The notes: a model not told the origin generated them from the letters alone. A stretch of DNA of 64,000 bases from Autumnicola musiva (GCF_031846585.1 NZ_JAVRHK010000007.1:124001-188000); one strand, 5' to 3'. Numbered from the stretch's first letter, positions 50,481 through 60,482 are shown. Numbers and translations: made by a program.

Positions 50481-51743
50481 ATGACAAAGCCACAATTATT
50501 AACTGAAACAGAATATCTGGAAAGCACCAGTAATGTGGAGCGGAAAAAATACCTTCAAAAAATAAAGATCCTTGAGAATCTTTACTTTCAGGGCGCACAG
50601 ACAAACACAGAGATATGCGATAGGTATAATATCAGCTCGCCCACATCCATTCGATTATTAAATCAGCTCATTGAAGAAGCTTGGGTCAAAAAAGATGGCG
50701 TTGGGAAATCTGCCGGAGGAAGGAAACCCGACCTCTACGGATTAAGAGAGAAATCTTTTTATATCATAGGGATTCAACTTGTAAAATTCAAAATCAAAAT
50801 GGCCATTTTTGATAACCATAATAACAAGATAGCTGAATTTGAAGATCTTCCGTTTGAAATCGAGGCGGAACTGAGTATTGCCGATCATCTATATGAACAA
50901 ACTAACGCCCTCCTGGAAAAATCGGGTATAGATATCGAAAAATTACTGGGAATTGGAATCAGTATGCCAGGTTTGGTTTCTTCGAAAGAAGGAAAAAACT
51001 TTACGTATTTTCTGAATGAAGAAGAACCAGAGTCACTTGAAGAGGTTCTAAAGAGAAAATTGGGCAAACCTGTCTTTATTTTAAATGATGCCAAAAGTGC
51101 ATGTTTGGCGGAATCTAATTTTGGTCTTGCTAAACATAAAAAGAATGTACTGGTAATTTCGATGGATTGGGGAATAGGTCTGGGGATTTTAATAGAAGGA
51201 AAAATGCACCAGGGATCCTCAGGTTTTGCCGGTGAATTCGGTCATAATCCCTTAATTGACGACGGGATATTATGTTATTGTGGAAAAAGAGGGTGTTTAG
51301 AAACAGTAGCTTCAGGAATGGCACTTGCAAGAATGGCCAAAGAGGGCATAAAAGCTGGAGAAAGTTCAATCCTAAGCAAATTTTCAGAGAAGGACGTAGA
51401 AAAACTGCAACCTCAAACAATTATTGATGCTGCGAATAAAGGCGACCAATTTGCTATAAATATTTTATCACAAGTAGGAATTAACCTGGGGAAAGGGATC
51501 GCTATCTTAATTCAACTCTTTAATCCAGAGCTTATAATTCTGGAAGGCAAATTTGCAGAAGCCAAACAATTTATTACTACTCCAATTCAGCAATCGATCA
51601 ACACTTATTGCATGGCCCAGTTAAGGGAAAAAACCACTATATCATTATCTAATCTAGGTGGAGATTCTGTCTTACTGGGGTCGGTCGCAATGGTTATGAA
51701 AAATATTTTTAAGAATCAAATTCTTAAAGCCAACAACATATAA
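50481..51743 (+). CDS. ROK-family transcriptional regulator (NagC-like)
   Basis: 420-residue regulator. An N-terminal winged helix (TNTEICDRYNISSPTSIRLLNQL, residues about 35-75) precedes a ROK domain (GIGISMPGLVSSKEG; VLVISMDWGIGLGILI) with the zinc cluster GHNPLIDDGILCYCGKRGCLE. It probably binds GlcNAc, GlcNAc-6-P or a related ligand and controls the neighbouring nag genes. The kinase residues of ROK sugar kinases are hard to judge; the HTH marks it as a regulator. It is 47 bases upstream of the NagB fusion and co-oriented. Confidence 0.88.
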   Translation: MTKPQLLTETEYLESTSNVERKKYLQKIKILENLYFQGAQTNTEICDRYNISSPTSIRLLNQLIEEAWVKKDGVGKSAGGRKPDLYGLREKSFYIIGIQLVKFKIKMAIFDNHNNKIAEFEDLPFEIEAELSIADHLYEQTNALLEKSGIDIEKLLGIGISMPGLVSSKEGKNFTYFLNEEEPESLEEVLKRKLGKPVFILNDAKSACLAESNFGLAKHKKNVLVISMDWGIGLGILIEGKMHQGSSGFAGEFGHNPLIDDGILCYCGKRGCLETVASGMALARMAKEGIKAGESSILSKFSEKDVEKLQPQTIIDAANKGDQFAINILSQVGINLGKGIAILIQLFNPELIILEGKFAEAKQFITTPIQQSINTYCMAQLREKTTISLSNLGGDSVLLGSVAMVMKNIFKNQILKANNI

Positions 51744-51790
51744 AATTTGCTCAAGCAATTTGTACAACCTAAAAATTATCTGAACATATT

Positions 51791-53710
51791 ATGGCCAGAC
51801 TAAACCTTCTTGAAGAAACACGTTTCGAAAAAGTTCCTGTAACAGTATATGAAAATCAGCATCAAGCTTCAAAGAGAGTAGCCGAGCGCATCGCTACTTT
51901 AATAAAAAACAAACAGTCGCTAGGTGAGAATGCCGTCCTGGGTCTAGCCACAGGAGCTACTCCTGTAAGGGTATACGAAGAACTGGTGAGGCTCCACAAA
52001 GAAGAAGGCCTGAGCTTTAGTAACGTGGTTACGTTTAACCTGGATGAATATTATCCTATGAATCCGACCTCAAAGCAGAGCTATGTAACCTTCATGTACG
52101 AAAACCTCTTTGATCATATCAATATTGAAAAGGAGAACATACACATTCCCGATGGTACGCTTTCAAAAGAAAAAATAGCGGACTATTGTATTGCATATGA
52201 GAATAAGATAGGGGAATTGGGGGGGCTTGACCTTCAGGTACTGGGAATAGGTAGAACAGGCCACATAGGTTTTAATGAGCCAGGATCTGCACCAAATTCT
52301 GGTACCAGGTTAGTCACACTAGATGACCTTACCAGACGCGACGCTTCAAGGGATTTTGGAGGAAAAGAAAACGTTCCCACCAAAGCGATAACCATGGGCA
52401 TAGGAACAATATTTAAGGCTCGTGAAATCATCCTGATGGCCTGGAATACTAAAAAGGCAACAATTATAAAAAAAGCAGTAGAAGGAGAAATTTCTAGTGA
52501 CGTTCCCGCAACTTATCTTCAATTGCCAGAGAACACAGAGTTTGTTCTGGATAAGGATGCTGCTTCAGAACTTACCAGATTTGATACACCATGGTTGGTC
52601 AAAGATTGTGTATGGGATGAGAAATTAATCAAGAAAGCAGTTATCTGGTTATCGGGAGCAGTTAAAAAACCCATTCTTAAGCTCACAGATGAAGATTATA
52701 ATAATCATGGAATGGCGCAGCTGGCTACAGAACAGGGACCAGCTTATAATATAAATATCAATGTCTTCAATAAACTGCAGCACAGCATCACCGGTTGGCC
52801 TGGTGGAAAACCTAACGCAGATGATTCACAACGTCCTGAGCGAGCAGAACCTGCAAGAAAAAGGTCTGTGATATTTTCGCCGCATCCCGATGACGATGTT
52901 ATTTCCATGGGAGGGACCTTTAGCCGATTGGTAGATCAAGGACACGATGTGCATGTGGCATACCAAACCTCCGGAAATACAGCAGTGTGGGATACAGATG
53001 TACTGCGATACGTTGAGTTTGCAATAGATTTCAACAAGAGCATTGGGGAAGATGTTTCAAAGCTTGAGAAAACCTATGAGGAGATGAGAATTTTCATAGA
53101 AAAGAAGGAGCCTAACCAAATAGACGTTCCGGAAGTAAGAAACGTTAAAGCATTCATCAGAAAATCGGAAGCTATTGCCGGCGCAAGATATGTTGGACTT
53201 GAGGATAAGAACATACACTTTATGGCACTTCCTTTTTACGAAACTGGAAAAACAGTAAAAAATTCTGTTACCGAACTTGATGTGGAGTTGACTATGAAAC
53301 TACTCCAGGAGATTAAGCCTCATCAAATCTTTGCTGCCGGAGATTTTGCTGATCCCCATGGGACTCACCTGGTCTGTTTTAATATAGTTATTGAGGCTAT
53401 GGAGCGATTACGCAAAACAGAAGAATGGACTAGTGAAGCCAGGCTATGGATGTACAGAGGTGCGTGGCACGAATTCGCAACTCATGAAATTGAAATGGCT
53501 GTACCTCTTTCCCCACAGGAAGTGGAAAGAAAGAAAAATGCTATATTCCAACACCAGTCTCAGAAAGACCGTCCTGTTTTTCCGGGGGATGACGAAAGGG
53601 AATTTTGGGTTCGGGCTCAGGAGAGGAATAGGGAAACTGCCATTAATTATCACCAATTAGGATTAGCAAATTACGAAGCAATGGAAGCTTTTGTGAAATG
53701 GAAATTTTGA
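51791..53710 (+). CDS. nagB: Glucosamine-6-phosphate deaminase fused to a PIG-L-type domain
   Basis: 639 residues. The N-terminal deaminase domain (about residues 1-265) has the phosphate loop LGLATGATPVRVYEEL, the acidic FNLDEYY, and GIGRTGHIGFNEPGS, so it converts GlcN-6-P to fructose-6-P and ammonia. The second domain (about 355-639) begins with VIFSPHPDDDVISMGGTFS, the metal motif of PIG-L/LmbE deacetylases, and contains a late Asp/His segment (ADPHGTHLV). This fusion is typical of Bacteroidota. The second domain could deacetylate GlcNAc-6-P or related sugars, but its activity here is not shown. Confidence 0.93.
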   Translation: MARLNLLEETRFEKVPVTVYENQHQASKRVAERIATLIKNKQSLGENAVLGLATGATPVRVYEELVRLHKEEGLSFSNVVTFNLDEYYPMNPTSKQSYVTFMYENLFDHINIEKENIHIPDGTLSKEKIADYCIAYENKIGELGGLDLQVLGIGRTGHIGFNEPGSAPNSGTRLVTLDDLTRRDASRDFGGKENVPTKAITMGIGTIFKAREIILMAWNTKKATIIKKAVEGEISSDVPATYLQLPENTEFVLDKDAASELTRFDTPWLVKDCVWDEKLIKKAVIWLSGAVKKPILKLTDEDYNNHGMAQLATEQGPAYNININVFNKLQHSITGWPGGKPNADDSQRPERAEPARKRSVIFSPHPDDDVISMGGTFSRLVDQGHDVHVAYQTSGNTAVWDTDVLRYVEFAIDFNKSIGEDVSKLEKTYEEMRIFIEKKEPNQIDVPEVRNVKAFIRKSEAIAGARYVGLEDKNIHFMALPFYETGKTVKNSVTELDVELTMKLLQEIKPHQIFAAGDFADPHGTHLVCFNIVIEAMERLRKTEEWTSEARLWMYRGAWHEFATHEIEMAVPLSPQEVERKKNAIFQHQSQKDRPVFPGDDEREFWVRAQERNRETAINYHQLGLANYEAMEAFVKWKF

Positions 53711-53946
53711 AAATGAGAAGATAATTTTCTTTTGTTTGAATTGATGCTCTCCTGTTATCCCTACTAATGGGCAAAGTGGTAAAGTGGACCGCTGATTAAT
53801 TTTACTGAAAAAAATTTGAAAATGAAGAGCAATGTCATCCTGAGATTTATTTCATTATTCGATATCTATTCGGCTCGGAATACCCTTGTCCGACATATAA
53901 TGCACAGTGCATAAAAAATTAGTTATACCTCGTAAGTAGCATCTCC

Positions 53947-54633
53947 ATGAACAGCTTCTCCCGAAATAAGAATGTTGTAATCCATACACTTGGAAAACTG
54001 ACTCAGCCAGTGGAGATAAACAATGACTGGTATAAATCTCCCTGGGAAGGGATCGAGCCGCTGGAAGTGAAAAAGTATATGGGCCCCAAACCTGTACATA
54101 AGCCAAGGGTTCAGGCCAAGATGGCTTATGATAAGGAGGCAGTCTACGTAATTTTTCGGGTGGTAGACCGCTATGTAAGATGTGTCAGGACAGATTACCA
54201 GAACCCGGTGTACAAAGATAGTGCGGTGGAGTTTTTCTTCAGTCCCTCGAAAGATCCTTCCAAGGGCTATTTCAATCTGGAGGTAAATTGCGGGGGAACA
54301 GCTTTGTTCAAGTTCCGGTCTGAGGAAAAAGGCAACGTCTTAATTCCTGAGTCTGATTTTAGGCAGATTGATATTGCCCATTCCCTTCCCAAGGTCGTGG
54401 ATCCCGAGATCAAGAGCGAAGTTATCTGGACGATTGAAATGCGTATTCCAATTAATATTCTGAAGCAATATTACGATGTTACTCCTCCGGCACCAAGAGC
54501 AAAATGGAGAGCGAATTTCTACAAGATCGCGGATGAGAGTTCACATCCGCATTATCTCACCTGGTCTAAGGTGGATTATCCGAAACCTAACTTCCACCTT
54601 CCGCAGTTCTTTGGAATCCTAGTGTTTGAATAA
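53947..54633 (+). CDS. CBM9-like carbohydrate-binding protein
   Basis: 228 residues, similar to the CBM9/DOMON-like beta-sandwich family (YVIFRVVDRYVRCVR, DSAVEFFFSPSKD, YFNLEVNCGGTALF, WTIEMRIPINILKQYY). No signal peptide is seen in the chosen frame, so it may be cytoplasmic or start is wrong. Found between the NagB fusion and uxuA with no close neighbour on its strand. In relatives such proteins sit in uronate or rhamnose loci. Binding target unknown. Confidence 0.72.
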   Translation: MNSFSRNKNVVIHTLGKLTQPVEINNDWYKSPWEGIEPLEVKKYMGPKPVHKPRVQAKMAYDKEAVYVIFRVVDRYVRCVRTDYQNPVYKDSAVEFFFSPSKDPSKGYFNLEVNCGGTALFKFRSEEKGNVLIPESDFRQIDIAHSLPKVVDPEIKSEVIWTIEMRIPINILKQYYDVTPPAPRAKWRANFYKIADESSHPHYLTWSKVDYPKPNFHLPQFFGILVFE

Positions 54634-54725
54634 GGAACTGGAAGATTGGCTGGCAAAAATATTTCTATTCATTGTTACTGAGCAATGCTTTCTCATCAAT
54701 TTCACATGCTGCTGAAACTCAAAAT

Positions 54726-55916
54726 CTATAAGCTGGTTAAGCTCCTTTCAACCCCCATCTCCAAACCTCGCAATTCAGCAAGACCTCTTAACCTGCCAAT
54801 TGCCGAATAACCGGGATTCGTTTTTTTCTTAAGATCATCCAGTATTTGGTGCCCGTGATCGGGACGCATCGGTAACCGGTGATCTTTTCTTCCCTCAAAA
54901 ATTCTTTTTTGCTGCTCCAGAACCAGAGCCTTCATTACAGCGTACATATCCACATCTCCGTATAAATGATCTGCTTCATGGAAATTCCCTTCTGCGTCCC
55001 TGCTCGTACTCCTCAGGTGGATAAAGTGAATACGGTTACCAAGCCTTTCGATCATTCCGGGTAAGTCGTTCTCTACTATCACTCCATAGGATCCGGTACA
55101 AAAACAAAGTCGGTTATTGGGACTGTCTACAGCTTGTAATAACTTATTTGCATCTGCCTCGGTACTAACGACCCTCGGAAGACTCAGGATCGGGAATGGC
55201 GGATCATCGGGATGAATGGCCATGAGAACTCCGGCTTCTTCGGCTGCAGGAATTATTTCCTTCAGAAATGTATAAAGATTCTCCTTAAGCTCCTGTTCCC
55301 GTATATCCTGATATTGATCCAGTACAGCCTGGAATTGATCCAGAGTATAGCCTTCTTCAGCTCCGGGCAGACCTGCAATTATGTTGTTGACTAGCAGGTT
55401 CTTTTCCTCTTCAGACAATTTCTCAAGTGCGGCTTTTGCAGTTTGCTGTTGTTTTTCAGAATAAACCTTTTCGGCTCCGGGTCTTTTCAGAAGGAACAAT
55501 TCAAAGGCAGCAAACTGGGCGGCATCAAATCGCAAAGCCCTTGAGCCATCGGGCATTTCAAAGGCAAGATTTGTACGGGTCCAGTCAAGCACCGGCATGA
55601 AATTGTAACATACAGTATCAGTTCCGCAGCTACCCAAGTTCCTGATGCTCTGCTTATAATTATTTATATAATCCTGAAATCTTCCTGTACGCTTCTTAAT
55701 ATCCTCATGCACCGGAATACTTTCAACCACAGACCAGGATAAACCGGAAGCTTTCACCTCCTGTTTTCGCTTATTGATCTCTTCTACCGTCCATACTTCC
55801 CCGTTGAGGATGTGGTGTAATGCGATCACAACTCCTGTAGCGCCCGCTTGTTTTATATCCTGAAGACTAACGAGGTCCTTAGGACCATACCATATCCAAG
55901 TTTGTTCTAATGCCAT
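54726..55916 (-). CDS. uxuA: Mannonate dehydratase
   Basis: UxuA converts D-mannonate to 2-keto-3-deoxygluconate in hexuronate breakdown. 396 residues with family features: MALEQTWIWYGPKDLVSL at the start, HHILNGEVWTVEEINKR, CYNFMPVLDWTRT, and the metal-site segments MAIHPDDPPF and the C-terminal MRPDHGHQIL. Directly upstream on the same strand is the scar of a deleted oxidoreductase and KDG kinase, so the gene is now isolated from its pathway partners and may depend on copies elsewhere. Confidence 0.94.
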   Translation of the reverse strand: MALEQTWIWYGPKDLVSLQDIKQAGATGVVIALHHILNGEVWTVEEINKRKQEVKASGLSWSVVESIPVHEDIKKRTGRFQDYINNYKQSIRNLGSCGTDTVCYNFMPVLDWTRTNLAFEMPDGSRALRFDAAQFAAFELFLLKRPGAEKVYSEKQQQTAKAALEKLSEEEKNLLVNNIIAGLPGAEEGYTLDQFQAVLDQYQDIREQELKENLYTFLKEIIPAAEEAGVLMAIHPDDPPFPILSLPRVVSTEADANKLLQAVDSPNNRLCFCTGSYGVIVENDLPGMIERLGNRIHFIHLRSTSRDAEGNFHEADHLYGDVDMYAVMKALVLEQQKRIFEGRKDHRLPMRPDHGHQILDDLKKKTNPGYSAIGRLRGLAELRGLEMGVERSLTSL

Positions 55917-55933
55917 AGAATGTATTTTAAGTA

Positions 55934-56074
55934 TTAAACTCCGCTAAAGCTGCTGAAACCGCCATCTACAGGAATAACAATTCCTGTGACGAATCTGGAA
56001 ACAGTCTGAGAAAACCTCAGGTGTTCCGGAGGGGATAGCCGCAACATTTCCCCGAATGTCACTACTTTTTTCAT
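55934..56074 (-). pseudogene. In-frame fusion scar: KDG-kinase start joined to SDR oxidoreductase end
   Basis: A 46-codon frame. Residues 1-24 (MKKVVTFGEMLRLSPPEH...) match the start of PfkB-type 2-keto-3-deoxygluconate kinases. From about residue 25 it continues as RFVTGIVIPVDGGFS, the C-terminal NAD-binding end of SDR enzymes of the mannonate/fructuronate reductase kind, and stops. The join is in frame. It lies immediately before uxuA, the usual place of the reductase. Both parent genes have been reduced to their ends by an internal deletion of about 1.5 kb or more. Ordinary translation of the chimera is possible but it would be non-functional. Confidence 0.85.
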
Positions 56075-56134
56075 GTTATAGTTCAACCTTATCATTTAGA
56101 TATTACCTGGTGCAAATGGAGGTACAAAAAGATT

Positions 56135-57742
56135 TTATTCTGTAGCTTCGTGGTAATTGATACCGGCCAAGTTCCACCTCTCCTTCAGAATTATCAGGGA
56201 ATTTTCAAACCTTTCAAAATCCTTCTCTGATAAGGAAGTCCATCCCACTTCTGCATATGCCGCTAAACGGGGAAATATTTGTTGATCCATTTGAGCCACA
56301 GTGGGAATATATTCGCTCCACATCTGAGTTCCGAAACCAAGGATCTTCGAATGGTATTTTTCATCAAGCCCTTCCGGAATGGGATTAAAAGAATACGACC
56401 TGGACAAAGGTATCCTTTCATAAGTATAATCGAGGTAGGTATCCCAGTGATTCGAATTCACGACGTCATAACCTTCCTCAACAGCGTTATTAATAAGGTC
56501 CAGCTCTCCTTTCCAGAAATGCACAATTGCTGATTCTGCCAGTTTTTGCTCAACTTCCCCAATATCGGCTCCATGTTCTTTATGAATGTCATCCCCCATT
56601 ATTTCATTCCATCCCATCATCCTTTTTCCGGCTTTATCTACATAATTAGAGATTTGGTTTGTAAAATATATCTGGAGATCAACAGGTGATTTCAGACCTT
56701 CTTTTTTCATAAAAGCCTGTATAGATTCAGAGTTTTTCCAGGGTTCAAAATTCACCTCATCTCCGCCTATGTGAATAACCTCACCCGGAAAAAGGGCCAT
56801 CACCTCATCCAGAACATTTTTTAAGAAATTTATTACCTTGGGATCGGAAATATTGAAAGAATCATCCATTTTCCCAAAAATCGTCGCCACTTCTTTGGTC
56901 GTCCCAAGGGAACCTAACCACGGATAAGCTGCAACAGCTGCCATTGCGTGACCTGGCATTTCAATCTCAGGAACTATGGTTATATGTCGCTTCTTCGCAT
57001 ATTCAATGATTTCTTTGATCTCTTCCTGCGTATAAAAACCTGAATGTGGCTCTCCTGTGAACTGGTCACTATTCCTGCTTATTTGCGTATCCTTTCTCTT
57101 TGATCCTATTTCTGTCAATAGAGGATATTTCTTGATTTCTATTCTCCAGCCCTGGTCATCGGTAAGATGCCAATGGAATTTGTTCATCTTTAGTAGGGCC
57201 ATCTGATCTAAGAGCTTCTTGACCTCTTTCATTCCTTTAAAATGTCTGGATTCGTCTAAATGAAATGATCTCCATGGAAACCGGGGATTATCAGCGATTT
57301 TGACTGCAGGGATTTCAATGTCATCAGTCTGTGGTTTGAATTCAAAATTAGGAGGCAAGAGCTGTCTGAAAGACTGGATCCCGTAAAAAATCCCGGTCTG
57401 ATTTCCTGCTGCTATTGTTACTCCGTTTTTTTTGATTGTCAGAGTATAACCTTCTTCCCCAAGCTTATCTTTTAGGTCTGGTATTATTTTAAGAGCAATT
57501 CCAGCTCCTCTCTGCTGAATATCAGGTTTCTTTCCGAATCCTTTTTCTAATACAGATGCCAGATAATCAGCCTCACTTTTAACCGAGGAAATAGCAATGA
57601 GTTTTACATCTCCTTCAAGAAAATAAGCACCGGTTCCCATTTCTACTTTAGTGGGTTGAGGAATAACATTGATTCCGTCCTGGGAATGAATAGCAGTTGT
57701 GAATAAAAAGATTACTGCAAGAAGTAACTTATGAGGTTTCAT
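56135..57742 (-). CDS. GH20 beta-N-acetylhexosaminidase
   Basis: Exported enzyme releasing terminal GlcNAc or GalNAc. 535 residues with signal MKPHKLLLAVIFLFTTAIHSQ. A GH20 N-terminal domain is followed by the TIM barrel: HWHLTDDQGWRIEIKKYP, EMPGHAMA, and the catalytic pair D328-E329 in HIGGDEVNFEPW, with the substrate-assisted mechanism of the family. The C-terminus contains TQMWSEYIP and WTSLSEKDF. Co-oriented with nagA and the SSS transporter; it is the downstream end of the cluster. Confidence 0.94.
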   Translation of the reverse strand: MKPHKLLLAVIFLFTTAIHSQDGINVIPQPTKVEMGTGAYFLEGDVKLIAISSVKSEADYLASVLEKGFGKKPDIQQRGAGIALKIIPDLKDKLGEEGYTLTIKKNGVTIAAGNQTGIFYGIQSFRQLLPPNFEFKPQTDDIEIPAVKIADNPRFPWRSFHLDESRHFKGMKEVKKLLDQMALLKMNKFHWHLTDDQGWRIEIKKYPLLTEIGSKRKDTQISRNSDQFTGEPHSGFYTQEEIKEIIEYAKKRHITIVPEIEMPGHAMAAVAAYPWLGSLGTTKEVATIFGKMDDSFNISDPKVINFLKNVLDEVMALFPGEVIHIGGDEVNFEPWKNSESIQAFMKKEGLKSPVDLQIYFTNQISNYVDKAGKRMMGWNEIMGDDIHKEHGADIGEVEQKLAESAIVHFWKGELDLINNAVEEGYDVVNSNHWDTYLDYTYERIPLSRSYSFNPIPEGLDEKYHSKILGFGTQMWSEYIPTVAQMDQQIFPRLAAYAEVGWTSLSEKDFERFENSLIILKERWNLAGINYHEATE

Positions 57743-57855
57743 AATTCGTTTGATTTAATTTTTTATATGTCATTTTTCTCTGGTTCAGGTTTTGTTCTTA
57801 TAACCTCATTTTTAATGTTTTAAATATGAAGTATCACCTAAGAATCCAGTTCATT

Positions 57856-59004
57856 TTATTGTTCTTTAGAAAAAACAGGTCTTCCTGATTTAATGGTTTG
57901 TACCAGCTTAATTTCTTTATCCTTTCTCTCGAACAAAATAAGATCAGCTGATTTCCCTTTTTCTATTCTATTTGGAGCAGTCACACTAAGGGCTTCCATG
58001 GGCTTTACCGATGCCATTTCCAGCGCATTTTCCAAAGAGGTAATTCCTGAGTTCACCAAATGGTTTACACACCACAAAAGGCTCTGAGCAGAACCTGCTA
58101 ATAGCTTGGGATTATCTCTAATGTAAAGGCGTCCTGCTTCATTAAGTTCAACCTCTCCTCCTATATGGCTCGTATAGGAACCGGGCTCTAATCCTGCAAA
58201 ATTAGTAGCATCGCTTACCAGGAGACATTTTTCTGGTTTAACTTTCAGAAACACCTTCAAAACAGACTGAGGCAGGTGAAAGCCATCTGCAATAATAGTG
58301 GACCATAAATCATCTGCCGCAAGTTGATCCCAAATATAGTTCGGATGGCGGGGCAAAAGTAGATGTGCTGCATTTCCGAGATGAGTAGACATGGATGCAC
58401 CGGCATCTATGGCTTCCTGGATCTGTTCAGAATTCGCCGAGGTATGGCCTATGGAAACAGTAACTCCTGATCGTACACAACGCTTAATAAAATCTATAGA
58501 TCCTGGCCATTCCGGAGTAAGGGTTATTATTCTAATTCTTCCCCCTGCGGCCTCCTGCCACTTACAGAAAAGTTTCCAATCCGGTGCCTTTATGTATTTC
58601 AGAGGATGGGCACCTCTGGGACCATCTTCCTCAGAAAGAAAGGGTCCTTCCAGGTGGATTCCACCTATGGATTTATTAATCGTCCTGTTGTTCTCACATG
58701 TCGTGGCAATTACTTCTAGACTAGCCAGAATATTCTCATCACTGTTGGTTACAATTGTGGGGAAATATGTGGTGACCCCCTGTTCCCATATTAGGTGAGT
58801 TACAGCAATGACATCCGATTCTTTTAATTCTTTCCGATTAAAATTGAATCCTTTGTATCCGTTTATTTGAAGGTCAACCAACCCAGGTGCAATAAAACAG
58901 GATCCATTGTAACTGCTTTTTTCAACACTTACAATTTCACCGTTTTCAACCTCTATTTTAATAGGTTCCTTTGTTTTGTAGTCATACCCTTCATAAACTT
59001 CCAT
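57856..59004 (-). CDS. nagA: N-acetylglucosamine-6-phosphate deacetylase
   Basis: Cytoplasmic amidohydrolase converting GlcNAc-6-P to GlcN-6-P, the substrate of NagB. I take the ATG at 59004 (MEVYEGYDYKTKEPIKIEV, 382 residues); a TTG three codons upstream also lies in frame. Motifs: APGLVDLQINGYKGFN, HLEGPFLSEEDGPRGAHP (metal-binding Glu), IGHTSANSEQI, and STHLGNAAHLLLPRHPN. It follows the SSS transporter stop by 5 bases, so they are one operon. Confidence 0.94.
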   Translation of the reverse strand: MEVYEGYDYKTKEPIKIEVENGEIVSVEKSSYNGSCFIAPGLVDLQINGYKGFNFNRKELKESDVIAVTHLIWEQGVTTYFPTIVTNSDENILASLEVIATTCENNRTINKSIGGIHLEGPFLSEEDGPRGAHPLKYIKAPDWKLFCKWQEAAGGRIRIITLTPEWPGSIDFIKRCVRSGVTVSIGHTSANSEQIQEAIDAGASMSTHLGNAAHLLLPRHPNYIWDQLAADDLWSTIIADGFHLPQSVLKVFLKVKPEKCLLVSDATNFAGLEPGSYTSHIGGEVELNEAGRLYIRDNPKLLAGSAQSLLWCVNHLVNSGITSLENALEMASVKPMEALSVTAPNRIEKGKSADLILFERKDKEIKLVQTIKSGRPVFSKEQ

Positions 59005-59009
59005 ACAGA

Positions 59010-60482
59010 TCAATGTTTATTGTCGAGATTGAGATGAAGCTCCCTCACCTCAGCAGGTACTTCCTTTTGGTTCAGGAATCCGAGGAGCACAAATAAGAGA
59101 AAGGATACAAGAGTAGGTCCGCCTATTTCTAATGCGAGGGATTGGGTTGGAAAAACTTTTAGGAAAATAAATGTTAGTAAGCCTCCAATTATTGAAATTA
59201 CTGCGGCCGGACCATTACTCCGTTTGAAAATCGGTAAAAGACCCAGGATCATTGGTATGGAGATAGGTCCAAGTAAGGCTGCGAACCAGGTGATCAATAG
59301 CCCAAAAACACCACCGAAATGAGTTGCATTTAAGGCAGTAAGAATGGTTAATGCAGTAAAGCAAAAGGTCGTTATTCGTGCCATTCTCAGTGCTTTATTA
59401 CTTGAAAATTTCTTTACGGATGGAAAAACCACTGGAAGGATATCGCGGCTTATAACAGCAGAAACAGTATTAGAATCCGAAGCTGTCATAGAAAGCGTAT
59501 TTGCGAATAAAGAAGCCAGAACCAGTCCTACTAATCCGGCAGGCAGGAATTCTAAAACCATCATCCCGTAAGACAGGGTTGGATCTGACAGATCTTCAAA
59601 AAATAAAGGGGCAGCAAACATAGGGTAAAGCAAAACCAGAGGCCAGACGAAATATAAAAGAGAAGAAAGAACCGCAGCTTTCCTGGCAACCTTTCCGGAA
59701 GAGGAACTTATAAATCGCGTAGCCAGGTTCCAGGTTCCTCCGCTGTAACTAAAGAAATTTATCACTAGCATGACCAAGGCAAACATGATAGTATAAGGAT
59801 CATTAAAGAAATCGGAATTTCCTTCCGGCAGTTGTTCCCACATACTGAAGATCCCACTAAAGCCATCTTCAAGCTGCATCATGATCATTACGAACATTGT
59901 AATTCCTGCAACAATCTGTACCAGAAACTGGGCAAAGTCATTCCAAACATCTGCCCATAGGCCTCCAATAGTTATATAGATAAGGGAGACAGTGCCAACA
60001 AGAACAATTCCGAAAGTAATACTGGCACCGCTAAAAACATTTAGCAGGACTGCTATGGCCGCAAGCTTACCTCCAGTATCAAAGACTTTAATTATGGCCC
60101 CTGCCCAGGCGATCAGCTGTTGGGTCGGCAGATTATATCTTATGAGGAGGTATTCTGTCGGAGATTGAATACCCGAATAAATCCTTAACCTGGCCCATCT
60201 TGGCGCAATGAAGAATCCTGCAATCATCGTTGCTATTCCCACTGTAAATGCCCACCAGACATAAAGGGTGAATCCGTGGGTATAAGCAATTCCGGCATAG
60301 GCTACAAACACAGCCCCACTATAACCTGAAACGTGGTGAGAAACACCCGATAACCACCACGGCAGCTTTCCTCCAGCCGTATAGAAATCGGCAGAGTTCT
60401 TTACCCGATAATACGCCCACAGGCCAATGGCCAAAAGCATGAGAAAATATAACGATAATACAATCCAGTCTGAAAGTTGCAT
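59010..60482 (-). CDS. SSS-family sodium:sugar symporter
   Basis: 490-residue carrier with about 13 membrane helices, starting with WIVLSLYFLMLLAIGLWAYYRV and GGKLPWWLSGVSHHVSGYSG. It belongs to the sodium:solute symporters that include sugar and sialic-acid carriers. In this locus the likely cargo is GlcNAc, by analogy with other flavobacterial nag clusters; not proven by sequence. Next to nagA on the downstream side and to GH20 (second) on the upstream side (84 bases). Confidence 0.9.
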   Translation of the reverse strand: MQLSDWIVLSLYFLMLLAIGLWAYYRVKNSADFYTAGGKLPWWLSGVSHHVSGYSGAVFVAYAGIAYTHGFTLYVWWAFTVGIATMIAGFFIAPRWARLRIYSGIQSPTEYLLIRYNLPTQQLIAWAGAIIKVFDTGGKLAAIAVLLNVFSGASITFGIVLVGTVSLIYITIGGLWADVWNDFAQFLVQIVAGITMFVMIMMQLEDGFSGIFSMWEQLPEGNSDFFNDPYTIMFALVMLVINFFSYSGGTWNLATRFISSSSGKVARKAAVLSSLLYFVWPLVLLYPMFAAPLFFEDLSDPTLSYGMMVLEFLPAGLVGLVLASLFANTLSMTASDSNTVSAVISRDILPVVFPSVKKFSSNKALRMARITTFCFTALTILTALNATHFGGVFGLLITWFAALLGPISIPMILGLLPIFKRSNGPAAVISIIGGLLTFIFLKVFPTQSLALEIGGPTLVSFLLFVLLGFLNQKEVPAEVRELHLNLDNKH

